Shown: positions 32,438 to 40,804 of the stretch, piece after piece
Numbering within the stretch: position 1 is the first letter of the stretch
Layout: each line of letters begins with the position of its first letter
NCBI GenBank assembly: GCA_029077825.1
Contig: JAQNCT010000017.1
Span: 1-44,781, forward strand
Direction of reading: 5' to 3'
Origin: Acidocella sp.
GTDB taxonomy: Bacteria; Pseudomonadota; Alphaproteobacteria; Acetobacterales; Acetobacteraceae
DNA: 44,781 nt
Made by a program: the position numbers and the translations under genes
The notes under the pieces: model-generated
The model's input: the letters and a program-made list of their open reading frames with translations, nothing else
Database searches by the model: none
What the model was told of the DNA's origin: nothing

Positions 32438-33124
32438 TTATGGCTCAGCCAGACGGTAGCCTATCCCAGGTTCTGTAATGATCATGGCGGCGGTTTTGGG
32501 CCCAAGTTTTTTGCGGATTTGGCCAATATATACGCGTAGATAGGCAACGTCTTCGGTATGAGAGGCACCCCAGATGGCGGTTAAAATTTGCCGGTGGGTT
32601 AATACCCGGCCTTGATTGCGTGCCAGTAGCAGGAGTAGCGCATGTTCACGTTTGGTGAGCGCCAGCGGGACGCTGTTTAAGGCAATTTTATGCAACAGCG
32701 GGTCGATGACCAAGTCTCCGATAATGACCGGCTTCTCGGCGTTATCCTTGCGAAGATGATGCCGCAATGCGGTACGAAGCCGGGCCAATAATTCGCCTAG
32801 CGCAAAGGGTTTTTCCACGTAATCATCGGCACCACCATCGAGCGCGGCAATTTTTTCAGCCTCGCGATCGCGCGCCGATAAAATAATGACGGGCACATCG
32901 GAAAATTCCCGCAGCCGCTTTAAAACTTCATGGCCATCCATGTCGGGCAATCCGAGATCGAGTAAAATCGCATCGGGCGCGCGCGATGCCGCTAGTCGTA
33001 AAGCCTCATCGCCACGCTCGGCTCGCAGATACTCATAATTCGAGGCGCTCAAAGCCGGGTTGAGAAACCGGTGAATTTGCAGCTCATCATCCACCACCAA
33101 AATTCTGCCCTGCGTTGGTGTCAT
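32438..33124 (-). CDS. kdpE: KdpE response regulator
   Basis: A 228-residue OmpR/PhoB-type response regulator. The phosphorylated aspartate is Asp56 (AILLDLGLPDMDGHE); the acidic pocket is VDDE at 11-14. The winged-helix output domain covers about 130-228, with LTKREHALLLLLARNQGRVL and the final GIGYRLAEP. It overlaps the kdpD stop by four bases, and its phosphorylation by KdpD turns on kdp transcription under potassium limitation. A candidate site lies upstream of the operon at 40388-40404. Confidence 0.95.
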   Translation of the reverse strand: MTPTQGRILVVDDELQIHRFLNPALSASNYEYLRAERGDEALRLAASRAPDAILLDLGLPDMDGHEVLKRLREFSDVPVIILSARDREAEKIAALDGGADDYVEKPFALGELLARLRTALRHHLRKDNAEKPVIIGDLVIDPLLHKIALNSVPLALTKREHALLLLLARNQGRVLTHRQILTAIWGASHTEDVAYLRVYIGQIRKKLGPKTAAMIITEPGIGYRLAEP

Positions 33125-35754
33125 CCGGCGGGCAGTTCAATGGAAATGATGGTACCGGGCAAGCCGTCCGCTGGTAAGTCGAGCCGTGGGCTGCGGGCGG
33201 AAATTTTACCGCCCATCGCTTCCGTGAAGGCTTTAGCGATGGCAAGGCCAAGCCCGGTGCCAGGGGCAATCCGGTCGCCGCGGGTGGCGCGGAAAAAACT
33301 GTCGAAAATATGCGGCAAATCCGGCGCGGGAATCCCAACACCTTCATCAGAGATGGCGATGGTTATTTTATCAGCATGGCGTAGCGTTGAAATGGCGATG
33401 CGGCTGTCCGGTGGGGCGTATTTCACGGCATTATCCAGGCAATTAACAATAATCTGCTCCAGTAATGCGGAATCGGCAATCACATGAGTGGCATTATCGG
33501 TGATATATACGCCGGTATAAATGGCGCCTGAAACGCGGGCGATGGCACCTTCAAAAACATCGGCAAGTTGCAGGCGGTCCTTGCGGGCATTGATTTCACC
33601 GGTTTCCACCCGCGCCATTTCGGTAATGTTGGAGAGGAATTTTGCCATGCGTTCGGTGTTTTGCGCGATGCTGTCTAACAAATCGGCTCGCGTGGCGTCA
33701 TCTAGCGCGTCACCCGCGCTGGAGAGTGTTTCTGACGCACCACGGATGGCGGTAAGCGGAGTACGTAAATCATGTGAGAGCGAGGATAGCAACGCGGTGC
33801 GCAGTTTCTGGCTGCCCTCTCGCGCCTCGGTTTGCGCGGCGGCCACCGTTAGGCGGACTCTCTCAAGCGCCATCGCCGCCTGATTCGCCAAGGCAGCCAG
33901 GGTCTGCGTCAGCGGTTCGGGCGGCATGGTGCTGGGCAGGGCACCGAGGATGCCGATTGAAACATTGTCAGAGCGTAGCGGGATAAACCGCCACGGCACA
34001 GTGGGCAACGTGGCGGTGCCAATGCCAGTTTCGATGTTGTTTTTGAATGCCCAATTGGCGGCGGCAAAGGCGGCGGCGTCTAAGGTAATCCCATCAGGCA
34101 CCGCAACCGGCGTGGTGAGAGCGGCATTATCGGCCAGCATCACAATGCCGGCGGTGGTGATGCTGGCGGCTTGGGTTGCAGTCTCAAGCAGCAGATCAGC
34201 TTGCGTGGTGACGAGCGAAAAACGTTGGCCAAACCTTGAAATTCTCCGTAAAGCCTCAACCCGTGCACTGGCGGTCTGGGCTTCCAGGCGTACCCGGCCG
34301 GCGAGCGTGCCGGTAACGATACCGACAATCAGGAAAACGATGAGCGCCACAACATCGCGCGGATCAGAGACCGAAAACGTATAAGTCGGTGGCAAGAAAA
34401 AGAAATTCCATAGTAAAAACCCCGCACTGGCGGTGGCGAGCCCGACATTGCGGCCATAGATACTCGCAGCACCGGCGATGACCGCGGTAAAAATCAACCC
34501 CATAGCTTCCTGCGGAACCAGGCCACGCAGGCTCATGCCCGCTAAGGTTACGGCACTGAGAATTGCCACCATGATGACATAGGGATGCAATTTTATCGTT
34601 GGTGCGGCGGGCTTGGGTCGCATCGGCAGCGCCGCGGGCACCGGAACGAAATGCAAGGTGAAAGCACTGGCCTGGTTGCTCAACACCTCGCCCAACCGCC
34701 ACCGCCCAATGCGCCGCCACCAAGGCCGCGTGGTGGTGCGGCCCACCACAATATGGGTGATATTATTTTTGGCGGCGTAATCAAGTACCGTGCCGACGAT
34801 ATCTGACATCGTGGTGGTTTCAACAGCGGCACCCAACTGTGCGGCTAAATCCAGCGCATGCTGGGCATCGCCATGTTCGTCGGACCGCTCTGCATGAAAT
34901 GCCACCAGCGGTGCGTGCAGAGTGTCAGCCAGGCGGGCTGCGTGCCGCACCACATTATCAGCCGATGCATCCGGGCCAATCAGCGCCATAACTTTTTCGC
35001 TGGCAGGCCAGGGGCCGGGAATGGCCCGCGCGCGCATGTAGGAGGTAACATCCTTATCCACCCGCTGTGCCACGCGCCGGAGCGCCATTTCGCGCAGTGC
35101 CCCTAAATTACCTTCGCGGAAGAATCCCTCCAACGCCCGGTTTGCTACGTCCGACCGGTAGATTTTTCCATCCACCAGCCGGGTCCGCAGTTCAGCGGGC
35201 GTTAAGTCGATCAGCTCGATTTCATCGGCAAGGTCGAGCACGGTATCGGGGATGGTTTCCGCCACCCGCACGCCGGTAATCCGCGCCACCGGATCGTTGA
35301 GGCTTTCCAGATGCTGAACATTGAGCGTGGTCCAAACATCGATGCCGGCTTGTAGAATCTCCTGCACATCCTGCCAGCGTTTTTGGTGGCGCAGGCCCGG
35401 TGCATTGGTGTGCGCCAGCTCGTCCACCAACAGCAAAGCTGGACGGCGCTTTAACGCGCCATCCAGATCAAATTCTTCCAGCGTCTGGCCGCGGTAGGGC
35501 ACCCTAATGCGGGGCAATAACTCAAGGCTGGAAATTTCCTCAGCAGTGGCGGCACGTCCGTGGGTTTCAATCAGCCCGGCAACAACATCCATCCCGGCAT
35601 CGCGCTTATGGTTGGCCGCCACCAGCATTTCCCAGGTTTTGCCAACGCCGGGCGCGGCGCCCAAGAATATTTTGAGCCGGCCGCGCTGCGCCCGATGGAT
35701 ATCCGCGAGCAGCGCATCCGGGTCTGGTCGGGACTCGTATTTATCAACCGCCAT
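33121..35754 (-). CDS. kdpD: KdpD sensor histidine kinase
   Basis: KdpD (877 residues) senses low potassium or turgor and phosphorylates KdpE. The N-terminal KdpD domain has Walker A GAAPGVGKT at 32-40 and a USP-like region (IGPDASADNVVRHAARL) at about 250-370. A membrane part with four short helices lies near 395-500, then a GAF-like region to about 640. The HisKA site is His661 in SSLSHDLRTPLTAI, and the ATPase lid region includes GVGIPAPDLPHIFDSF and GTGLGLAIAKAF. All parts are intact. The start lies nine bases after the kdpC stop. Confidence 0.95.
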   Translation of the reverse strand: MAVDKYESRPDPDALLADIHRAQRGRLKIFLGAAPGVGKTWEMLVAANHKRDAGMDVVAGLIETHGRAATAEEISSLELLPRIRVPYRGQTLEEFDLDGALKRRPALLLVDELAHTNAPGLRHQKRWQDVQEILQAGIDVWTTLNVQHLESLNDPVARITGVRVAETIPDTVLDLADEIELIDLTPAELRTRLVDGKIYRSDVANRALEGFFREGNLGALREMALRRVAQRVDKDVTSYMRARAIPGPWPASEKVMALIGPDASADNVVRHAARLADTLHAPLVAFHAERSDEHGDAQHALDLAAQLGAAVETTTMSDIVGTVLDYAAKNNITHIVVGRTTTRPWWRRIGRWRLGEVLSNQASAFTLHFVPVPAALPMRPKPAAPTIKLHPYVIMVAILSAVTLAGMSLRGLVPQEAMGLIFTAVIAGAASIYGRNVGLATASAGFLLWNFFFLPPTYTFSVSDPRDVVALIVFLIVGIVTGTLAGRVRLEAQTASARVEALRRISRFGQRFSLVTTQADLLLETATQAASITTAGIVMLADNAALTTPVAVPDGITLDAAAFAAANWAFKNNIETGIGTATLPTVPWRFIPLRSDNVSIGILGALPSTMPPEPLTQTLAALANQAAMALERVRLTVAAAQTEAREGSQKLRTALLSSLSHDLRTPLTAIRGASETLSSAGDALDDATRADLLDSIAQNTERMAKFLSNITEMARVETGEINARKDRLQLADVFEGAIARVSGAIYTGVYITDNATHVIADSALLEQIIVNCLDNAVKYAPPDSRIAISTLRHADKITIAISDEGVGIPAPDLPHIFDSFFRATRGDRIAPGTGLGLAIAKAFTEAMGGKISARSPRLDLPADGLPGTIISIELPAG

Positions 35755-35763
35755 ACCTGAAGT

Positions 35764-36369
35764 TTATGGCGCGCCCAGGCGGTCCATAGCAAGGTTCAGT
35801 TGCAGCACATTCACATGCTGGGTGCCAACAATCGCTAGAAACGATTCATGCGCCATCTGGTTGACCAATAAAGTCACCTTGGCAGCATCCAAATGCCGTG
35901 CCGAAGCCACGGCAGGGGCTTGGCGCAGGGCGTTGGCAAGTGAAATGTCGGGGTCGATACCAGAGCCTGACGCCGTAACGGCATCAGCCGGAACCGGGCC
36001 GGGGCCGAACGCTTTCCGATAAGCCACCACCCTTTGTTGGACCGATTGCAGCAAGGACGCACTGGCCGGAGCAAGGTTCGAGGCACCGGATTCACTCGCG
36101 TCATAGGGAGTGCTGATAGGATTACCTTTGGCGTCGGTGCCGCTGAGGGCTGACGGCCTGGGCTGGAAATATTTTGCCGAGGTGAAATTCTGGCCGATCA
36201 GCGCAGAGCCGACCACTTGGCCATTAACAGTTAGCAGGCTGCCATTGGCCTGGAACGGCAACGCCAGCTGCATGGCGCCAGTAAATGCCTCCGGCAATAT
36301 AAACCCGGTGAGGATGGTGAAGAGCACCACCAGCGATAAAGCGGGGCGTAGTTCGCGGCTGATAGACAT
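35764..36369 (-). CDS. kdpC: KdpC potassium-ATPase subunit
   Basis: KdpC (201 residues from the ATG at 36369) is the small subunit that stabilises the KdpFABC complex and may affect ATP affinity. One N-terminal transmembrane helix (PALSLVVLFTILTGFILPE) is followed by a periplasmic domain. GSALIGQNFTSAKYFQPRPSA is the family block, and DPDISLANALRQAP and the C-terminal LNLAMDRL are also conserved. An in-frame TTG at 36384 would add five residues; the ATG with a GGAA upstream is preferred. It follows kdpB by 11 bases. Confidence 0.95.
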   Translation of the reverse strand: MSISRELRPALSLVVLFTILTGFILPEAFTGAMQLALPFQANGSLLTVNGQVVGSALIGQNFTSAKYFQPRPSALSGTDAKGNPISTPYDASESGASNLAPASASLLQSVQQRVVAYRKAFGPGPVPADAVTASGSGIDPDISLANALRQAPAVASARHLDAAKVTLLVNQMAHESFLAIVGTQHVNVLQLNLAMDRLGAP

Positions 36370-36380
36370 GATTGTTCCGA

Positions 36381-38420
36381 TCAAGAGAAAATATGGAAAA
36401 TGCCAAGGACCATATCGATGGCCTTGATGCCGATGAAGGGTGCCACGATGCCGCCGACGCCATAAATCAGTAGGTTACGCCGCAACAAAGAGGCTGCACC
36501 GATCGGGCGGAACTGCACGCCGCGCAGCGCCAGCGGCACCAGCACCACGATGATCAGCGCATTGAAAATCACCGCTGAAAGAATGGCGCTCTCGGGTGTT
36601 TTCAGTTGCATGATGTTCAGGGCCTCCAACTGCGGATAGGTGGCCACGAAAATCGCCGGCAGAATGGCAAAATACTTCGAGATGTCGTTGGCGATCGAGA
36701 AGGTGGTGAGGGCGCCACGGGTAATTAGAAGCTGCTTGCCGATCTCGACAATCTCGATCAGCTTGGTGGGGTCACTATCGAGGTCCACCATATTACCCGC
36801 TTCACGCGCTGCCTGGGTGCCGGTTTGCATCGCCACACCCACATCGGCTTGCGCCAAGGCCGGGGCATCGTTGGTGCCGTCACCGCACATCGCCACCAGG
36901 CGGCCATCAGCTTGCACCTTGCGGATATAGTCAAGTTTATCTTGCGGCGTGGCCTCCGCAATGAAATCATCAACCCCGGCCTCTGCCGCAATCGCCGCAG
37001 CCGTGACGCGGTTGTCGCCGGTCACCATCACAGTGCGAATGCCCATTTGTCGCAGTGCCGCAAAGCGCTCACGGATGCCTGGCTTCACAATATCCTTCAA
37101 CTCGATCACGCCCAGCAACCGGCTATTGGCGGTTACCGCTAGCGGTGTGGAACCGGCACGACCAATCCGATTCACCGCTTCATCAAACGCCGCATCGGTT
37201 GTCAGCCCATAGGTTTTCAACACGGAGTCTACGGCACCTTTACGATACTGCTGGTCAGCAAAATCCAGCCCCGACATCCGCGTATTGGCGCTGAAGGGAA
37301 TGAACTGCGCATCTGCGGCCCTGGCAGGCGATATCTGATAGCGGTCGCGCGCCAGGGCGATGATCGAGCGGCCTTCCGGCGTGTCGTCACCCAGGCTGGC
37401 GATGGCACAGGCTTCGGCGAGCGCGCGTTCTGGCACGCCAGCTACCGGGTAAAAGCCCGTGGCCATCCGGTTGCCAAACGTGATGGTGCCGGTTTTATCC
37501 AGCAGCAGCGCGTCAACATCGCCCGCGGCCTCCACAGCGCGGCCAGAGGTAGCAACCACGTTGAAGCGGATCAGCCGGTCCATACCCGCAATGCCGATGG
37601 CTGAAAGCAAGCCGCCGATGGTGGTAGGGATGAGGCAGACCAACAAGGCAGCGAGTACAGGAATGGAGAAGTTGGTTTGCGAATAGTAGCCGAACCCAAC
37701 CAGCGTGACGACCGCCAGCAGAAAGATCAGCGTTAGCCCGGCAAGTAAAATATTTAACGCGATTTCGTTCGGCGTTTTGCGGCGTTCAGTGCCTTCGACC
37801 AGCGCGATCATACGGTCAAGGAAGGTAGCACCCGGGTTGGCAGTAATACGCACCACCAGCCAGTCCGATACTATCTGCGTCCCGCCAGTAACGGCAGAGC
37901 GGTCACCACCAGCCTCGCGCACCACCGGTGCCGATTCACCGGTGATGGCGCTTTCATTCACGCTGGCAATGCCTTCGATAATTTCACCGTCGGATGGCAT
38001 GATGTCGCCGGATTCCACCAGTACCAAGTCGCCCGTACGCAAATCCGGTGCTGGTGTGGGCTTGAAGATATTGCGCTCGCGCGGGTCCAGGATCAGCTTC
38101 GCCATGGTGTCCGAACGCGCCCGCTTCATGCTTTCAGCCCGTGCGCGCCCACGGCCTTCGGCCACCGCTTCGGCGAAAGTGGCAAATAAAACCGTTAGCC
38201 ACAACCAGAGCGCAATCACGATCGGGAAGGCGGCGGGTTTGCCGGTGAACAAATCCTCCCCACCCACCACGTTGGTCATCATCGCCACCACTTCAGTAAC
38301 GAAAATAACCGGATTACGGGCCAGCGTAACGGGGTTGAGTTTGACGAAAGAATCAAAGGCAGCGCGGGAAATGATCCGTTTGTCAAACAGCGAGATTATT
38401 TCGGCATTAGCGGTTGTCAT
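36381..38420 (-). CDS. kdpB: KdpB potassium-transporting P-type ATPase subunit
   Basis: KdpB (679 residues) is the P-type ATPase that drives potassium import through KdpA. The phosphorylation motif DKTGT is at 308-312 (Asp308). TGES in the actuator domain is at 160-163, where the serine is the inhibitory phosphorylation site in E. coli. The nucleotide-binding and hinge regions ([35 protein letters not shown]) are intact. Seven hydrophobic segments are expected. It lies 12 bases after the kdpA stop. Confidence 0.97.
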   Translation of the reverse strand: MTTANAEIISLFDKRIISRAAFDSFVKLNPVTLARNPVIFVTEVVAMMTNVVGGEDLFTGKPAAFPIVIALWLWLTVLFATFAEAVAEGRGRARAESMKRARSDTMAKLILDPRERNIFKPTPAPDLRTGDLVLVESGDIMPSDGEIIEGIASVNESAITGESAPVVREAGGDRSAVTGGTQIVSDWLVVRITANPGATFLDRMIALVEGTERRKTPNEIALNILLAGLTLIFLLAVVTLVGFGYYSQTNFSIPVLAALLVCLIPTTIGGLLSAIGIAGMDRLIRFNVVATSGRAVEAAGDVDALLLDKTGTITFGNRMATGFYPVAGVPERALAEACAIASLGDDTPEGRSIIALARDRYQISPARAADAQFIPFSANTRMSGLDFADQQYRKGAVDSVLKTYGLTTDAAFDEAVNRIGRAGSTPLAVTANSRLLGVIELKDIVKPGIRERFAALRQMGIRTVMVTGDNRVTAAAIAAEAGVDDFIAEATPQDKLDYIRKVQADGRLVAMCGDGTNDAPALAQADVGVAMQTGTQAAREAGNMVDLDSDPTKLIEIVEIGKQLLITRGALTTFSIANDISKYFAILPAIFVATYPQLEALNIMQLKTPESAILSAVIFNALIIVVLVPLALRGVQFRPIGAASLLRRNLLIYGVGGIVAPFIGIKAIDMVLGIFHIFS

Positions 38421-38432
38421 ATCAGCGTTTCC

Positions 38433-40130
38433 TTAAAAAGTTTTGCCGGCGGCGAGCAGATACTGGTCGGCCAGTGGCCCCAGCGTGTCGGCGGGCAGAT
38501 ATTGCAGGCCGCCCAGGATGATGATCACGCCGATCAAAAGTCCGATGAACAGCGGCCCCGTGGTTGGAAACGTTCCAGAGCTGGCACTAAGTTTTGGCTT
38601 GGCGGCCAGTGAGCCGGCGATGGCGAGTACGGGAATGAGAAAGGCGAACCGGCCGAATAACATGGCCGAGCCAAGCCCATAATCAAGCAGCGGCGTATCG
38701 GCGGAAATACCGGCAAATGCGCTACCGTTATTTTCGGTCGCCGAAGACCAAGCGTATAGCATCTCGGTCAAACCATGCGGCCCTGCATTGGCAAGCGAGC
38801 CGAAGCCTGACTTGGTCATCAGCGAGAAACCAGCGCCCGCCAGGATGAATATGGTCAGGATCAGCACGCCCAGCATGGCGAGCTTGATCTCCTTGGCCTG
38901 CACCTTTTTGCCGAGATATTCCGGTGTTCGTCCCACCATCAACCCGGCCACAAACACTGAGAGTAACGCGAACACGATGATGGTATAGAAGCCCGACCCG
39001 ACACCACCAGGCGTGACTTCACCAAGCTGCATCAAAAACAGCGGGATAGCACCGCCGAGCGGCATGTAGCTGTCGGTAAAGCTGTCGACCGCACCTGTGG
39101 ATGTACCGGTTGCGGCGACATTGAAGGTGGTCGAGCCTACGATGCCAAACCGTACTTCCTTGCCTTCCATGTTGCCGCCGGAGGCGGAAACGCCAGCCGC
39201 AATGTGCAGCGGGTTGCCGGCCGCTTCAGCGGCATAGCTGCCGATACATCCCAGCGAAAGAATAATCGCCATCGCAAACATCAGGGCGCGGCCCTGCGCT
39301 TTGTCTTTCAGCATGATACCGAAGGCAATTGGCAGACCGAACCCGATCACCAGGTCCAACCAGTTTTCCAGCAGGTTGGTCCAGGCATCAGGATTTTCGA
39401 ACGGGTGCCCGGAATTGGCATTAAAAAAGCCGCCGCCATTGGTGCCTAGTTCCTTAATCGCCTCCTGAAATGCTACTGGCCCGATGGCAATGGTCTGCGA
39501 CCCTGCGTCCAACGTATGGGCGGTAAACGTTTGCGCAAAAGTTTGTGGCGATCCCGCAACAACCAGTATCGTCGCTGCAATGATGGAGACCGGTAGCAAC
39601 AGATATAAAGTGATCCGCGTCAGATCGGCATAGAAATTGCCCAAGCTTTGTAATCCACCGGTCGTAAAGGCGCGCATTACCGCTGCGGCCACTGCAATGC
39701 CGGCGGCGGCAGAGATGAACATATGTACCACTAGCCCAAACACCTGCGCACCATTAGAGATTTGTGATTCCGGTGCGTAAGCTTGCCAGTTGGTATTGGT
39801 ACTGAAACTGGCAGCGGTATTAAACGCCAGTCGTGGCGACATACCTGCAATATGCAGCGGATTCATCGGCAGATAGTATTGCAGCCGTAAAATCGCATAC
39901 AGCAGCAAAAAATGGATCACGCTGAGCAACAGTAGCGTTGTGGCATAATCTGTCCAGCGCATCGCTCGCTTCGGGTCCACGCCCGCCAATTTATAAAAAC
40001 CATTTTCCACCGGGGCCAGGTAATTCACCCGCTCTTCAAAAATTGCCGCCATATAGCTTCCCATCGGGAAGGCGCAGCCCAGCACCAGCGCAAAAACCAG
40101 CGCGATGTAAAGCATCCCTTGCATTGTCAT
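38433..40130 (-). CDS. kdpA: KdpA potassium channel-like subunit
   Basis: KdpA (565 residues) is the ion-conducting subunit of KdpFABC, related to the Trk/Ktr/HKT family, with about ten transmembrane segments and four pore loops. Filter-like loops include LGTNGGGFFNANSGHPFENP, which is the strongest match. The N-terminus MQGMLYIALVFALVLGCAF is typical. It starts 11 bases after kdpF on the same message. Confidence 0.97.
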   Translation of the reverse strand: MTMQGMLYIALVFALVLGCAFPMGSYMAAIFEERVNYLAPVENGFYKLAGVDPKRAMRWTDYATTLLLLSVIHFLLLYAILRLQYYLPMNPLHIAGMSPRLAFNTAASFSTNTNWQAYAPESQISNGAQVFGLVVHMFISAAAGIAVAAAVMRAFTTGGLQSLGNFYADLTRITLYLLLPVSIIAATILVVAGSPQTFAQTFTAHTLDAGSQTIAIGPVAFQEAIKELGTNGGGFFNANSGHPFENPDAWTNLLENWLDLVIGFGLPIAFGIMLKDKAQGRALMFAMAIILSLGCIGSYAAEAAGNPLHIAAGVSASGGNMEGKEVRFGIVGSTTFNVAATGTSTGAVDSFTDSYMPLGGAIPLFLMQLGEVTPGGVGSGFYTIIVFALLSVFVAGLMVGRTPEYLGKKVQAKEIKLAMLGVLILTIFILAGAGFSLMTKSGFGSLANAGPHGLTEMLYAWSSATENNGSAFAGISADTPLLDYGLGSAMLFGRFAFLIPVLAIAGSLAAKPKLSASSGTFPTTGPLFIGLLIGVIIILGGLQYLPADTLGPLADQYLLAAGKTF

Positions 40131-40141
40131 TGTTTCAGCCT

Positions 40142-40228
40142 TCAGAAATCTTCAGGGCGTAGCATCGCCCACACGAGATAAACCAGCAGCGCAGCAGAGA
40201 TGCCGCCTGCGAAAATTAGGTCGAACAT
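40142..40228 (-). CDS. kdpF: KdpF small membrane subunit
   Basis: A 28-residue single-helix protein, MFDLIFAGGISAALLVYLVW then AMLRPEDF. It matches KdpF (29 residues in E. coli), a lipid-like stabiliser of the KdpABC complex, including the final LxxxEDF/EAF-type tail. ATG at 40228 is preceded by AAGG and GAGAG. It lies 11 bases before kdpA and three bases after the upstream 27-codon ORF. Confidence 0.9.
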   Translation of the reverse strand: MFDLIFAGGISAALLVYLVWAMLRPEDF

Positions 40229-40231
40229 CTC

Positions 40232-40315
40232 TCACACCTTCTCGCAGCCAAAGACGTAGGCCATCAGCAGTATAAACACGAAAATTCCATAACCAACGGC
40301 AACCAGATCGCCCAT
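40232..40315 (-). CDS. 27-residue membrane peptide upstream of kdpF
   Basis: A 27-codon ORF beginning MGDLVAVGYGIFVFILLMAY and ending VFGCEKV. It has one predicted transmembrane helix of about 17 residues, a Gly-Tyr near the start and a charged CEKV tail. It is not KdpF, which follows three bases after its stop, but has its size and design. AAAGGCGG lies about six bases before the ATG. It is probably the first gene of the kdp message and may be an extra regulatory or structural peptide of the Kdp complex. No family is recognised with certainty. Confidence 0.65.
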   Translation of the reverse strand: MGDLVAVGYGIFVFILLMAYVFGCEKV

Positions 40316-40387
40316 CGCGCACCGCCTTTCATGAGGCGGGTTTGCGCGTAACCGCATAAGGCCGCGAGACGAATTCAGGGGGCAAAA

Positions 40388-40404
40388 AATAAAGGGCGCA
40401 TAAA
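40388..40404 (-). promoter_or_regulatory. Candidate KdpE-binding site upstream of kdp
   Basis: On the minus strand this reads TTTATG, five bases, TTTATT, close in pattern and spacing to the 17-bp E. coli KdpE site (TTTATA, five bases, TTTACA). It lies 73 bases before the first ORF of the operon. No convincing -35/-10 pair was found downstream. Confidence 0.4.
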
Positions 40405-40431
40405 GATTTCCGGTGGGCGAGGGTTGAATCC

Positions 40432-40467
40432 GAGGCGCCGTTTTAGGTTGTGTCGGCGCCTTTTTTG
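40432..40467 (+). terminator. Plus-strand terminator opposite the kdp promoter region
   Basis: AGGCGCCG (40433-40440) and CGGCGCCT (40454-40461) form an 8-bp stem with a 13-base loop, followed by Ts. The strand is opposite to kdp and no plus-strand gene precedes it. It may end a small antisense or stand-alone RNA made from about 40320-40460, or be a leftover element. Confidence 0.55.
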
Positions 40468-40620
40468 ACGTGGATCAATGCTATGAAATTCATATCGGGT
40501 TATTGAGCTTGTTTGTTTTATTGGGTTTAGCTGGTTTCACGAGATATGCTTTCGCTGAGCCTGGTTGCTGTGCAACCACTTTGACTTGACTGACCTTGTT
40601 TGAGGTTAACCGATTAATGC
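40468..40620. other. Intergenic stretch between tRNA-Leu and kdp
   Basis: No gene is visible. GGTTGC and GCAACC around 40562-40576 form a 6-bp hairpin with a TGT loop that may follow the tRNA transcript. The stretch is AT-rich, and read-through from the tRNA promoter toward kdp cannot be excluded. Confidence 0.3.
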
Positions 40621-40707
40621 TGGTGCGGGTGGGGGGAGTTGAACCCCCACGGGCCTAGGGCCCAACGGATTTTAAGTCCGGTGCGTCTACCATTCCGCCA
40701 CACCCGC
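40621..40707 (-). tRNA. tRNA-Leu (UAA)
   Basis: A leucine tRNA on the minus strand. The acceptor stem pairs GCGGGTG with CACCCGC (7 bp). The anticodon stem CGGA/TCCG encloses loop CTTAAAA, giving anticodon TAA (40674-40672). A long variable arm (GGGCCCTAGGCCC) and the TTCAACTC T-loop identify leucine. The CCA end is encoded in the gene (40623-40621). Confidence 0.95.
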
Positions 40708-40719
40708 ATTCTTGGCCGT

Positions 40720-40747
40720 CTATAACGGCTCACCCCAACCAAGCCAA
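40720..40747 (-). promoter_or_regulatory. Promoter of tRNA-Leu
   Basis: On the minus strand TTGGCT (40747-40742) and TTATAG (40725-40720) are 16 bases apart, giving -35 and -10 boxes just upstream of the tRNA 5' end. Confidence 0.5.
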
Positions 40748-40804
40748 GTTGGCGGCAAAATCAGCCTTATAACGATCATTTGACCCGGCGCGGCGGGTTT
40801 TCCT

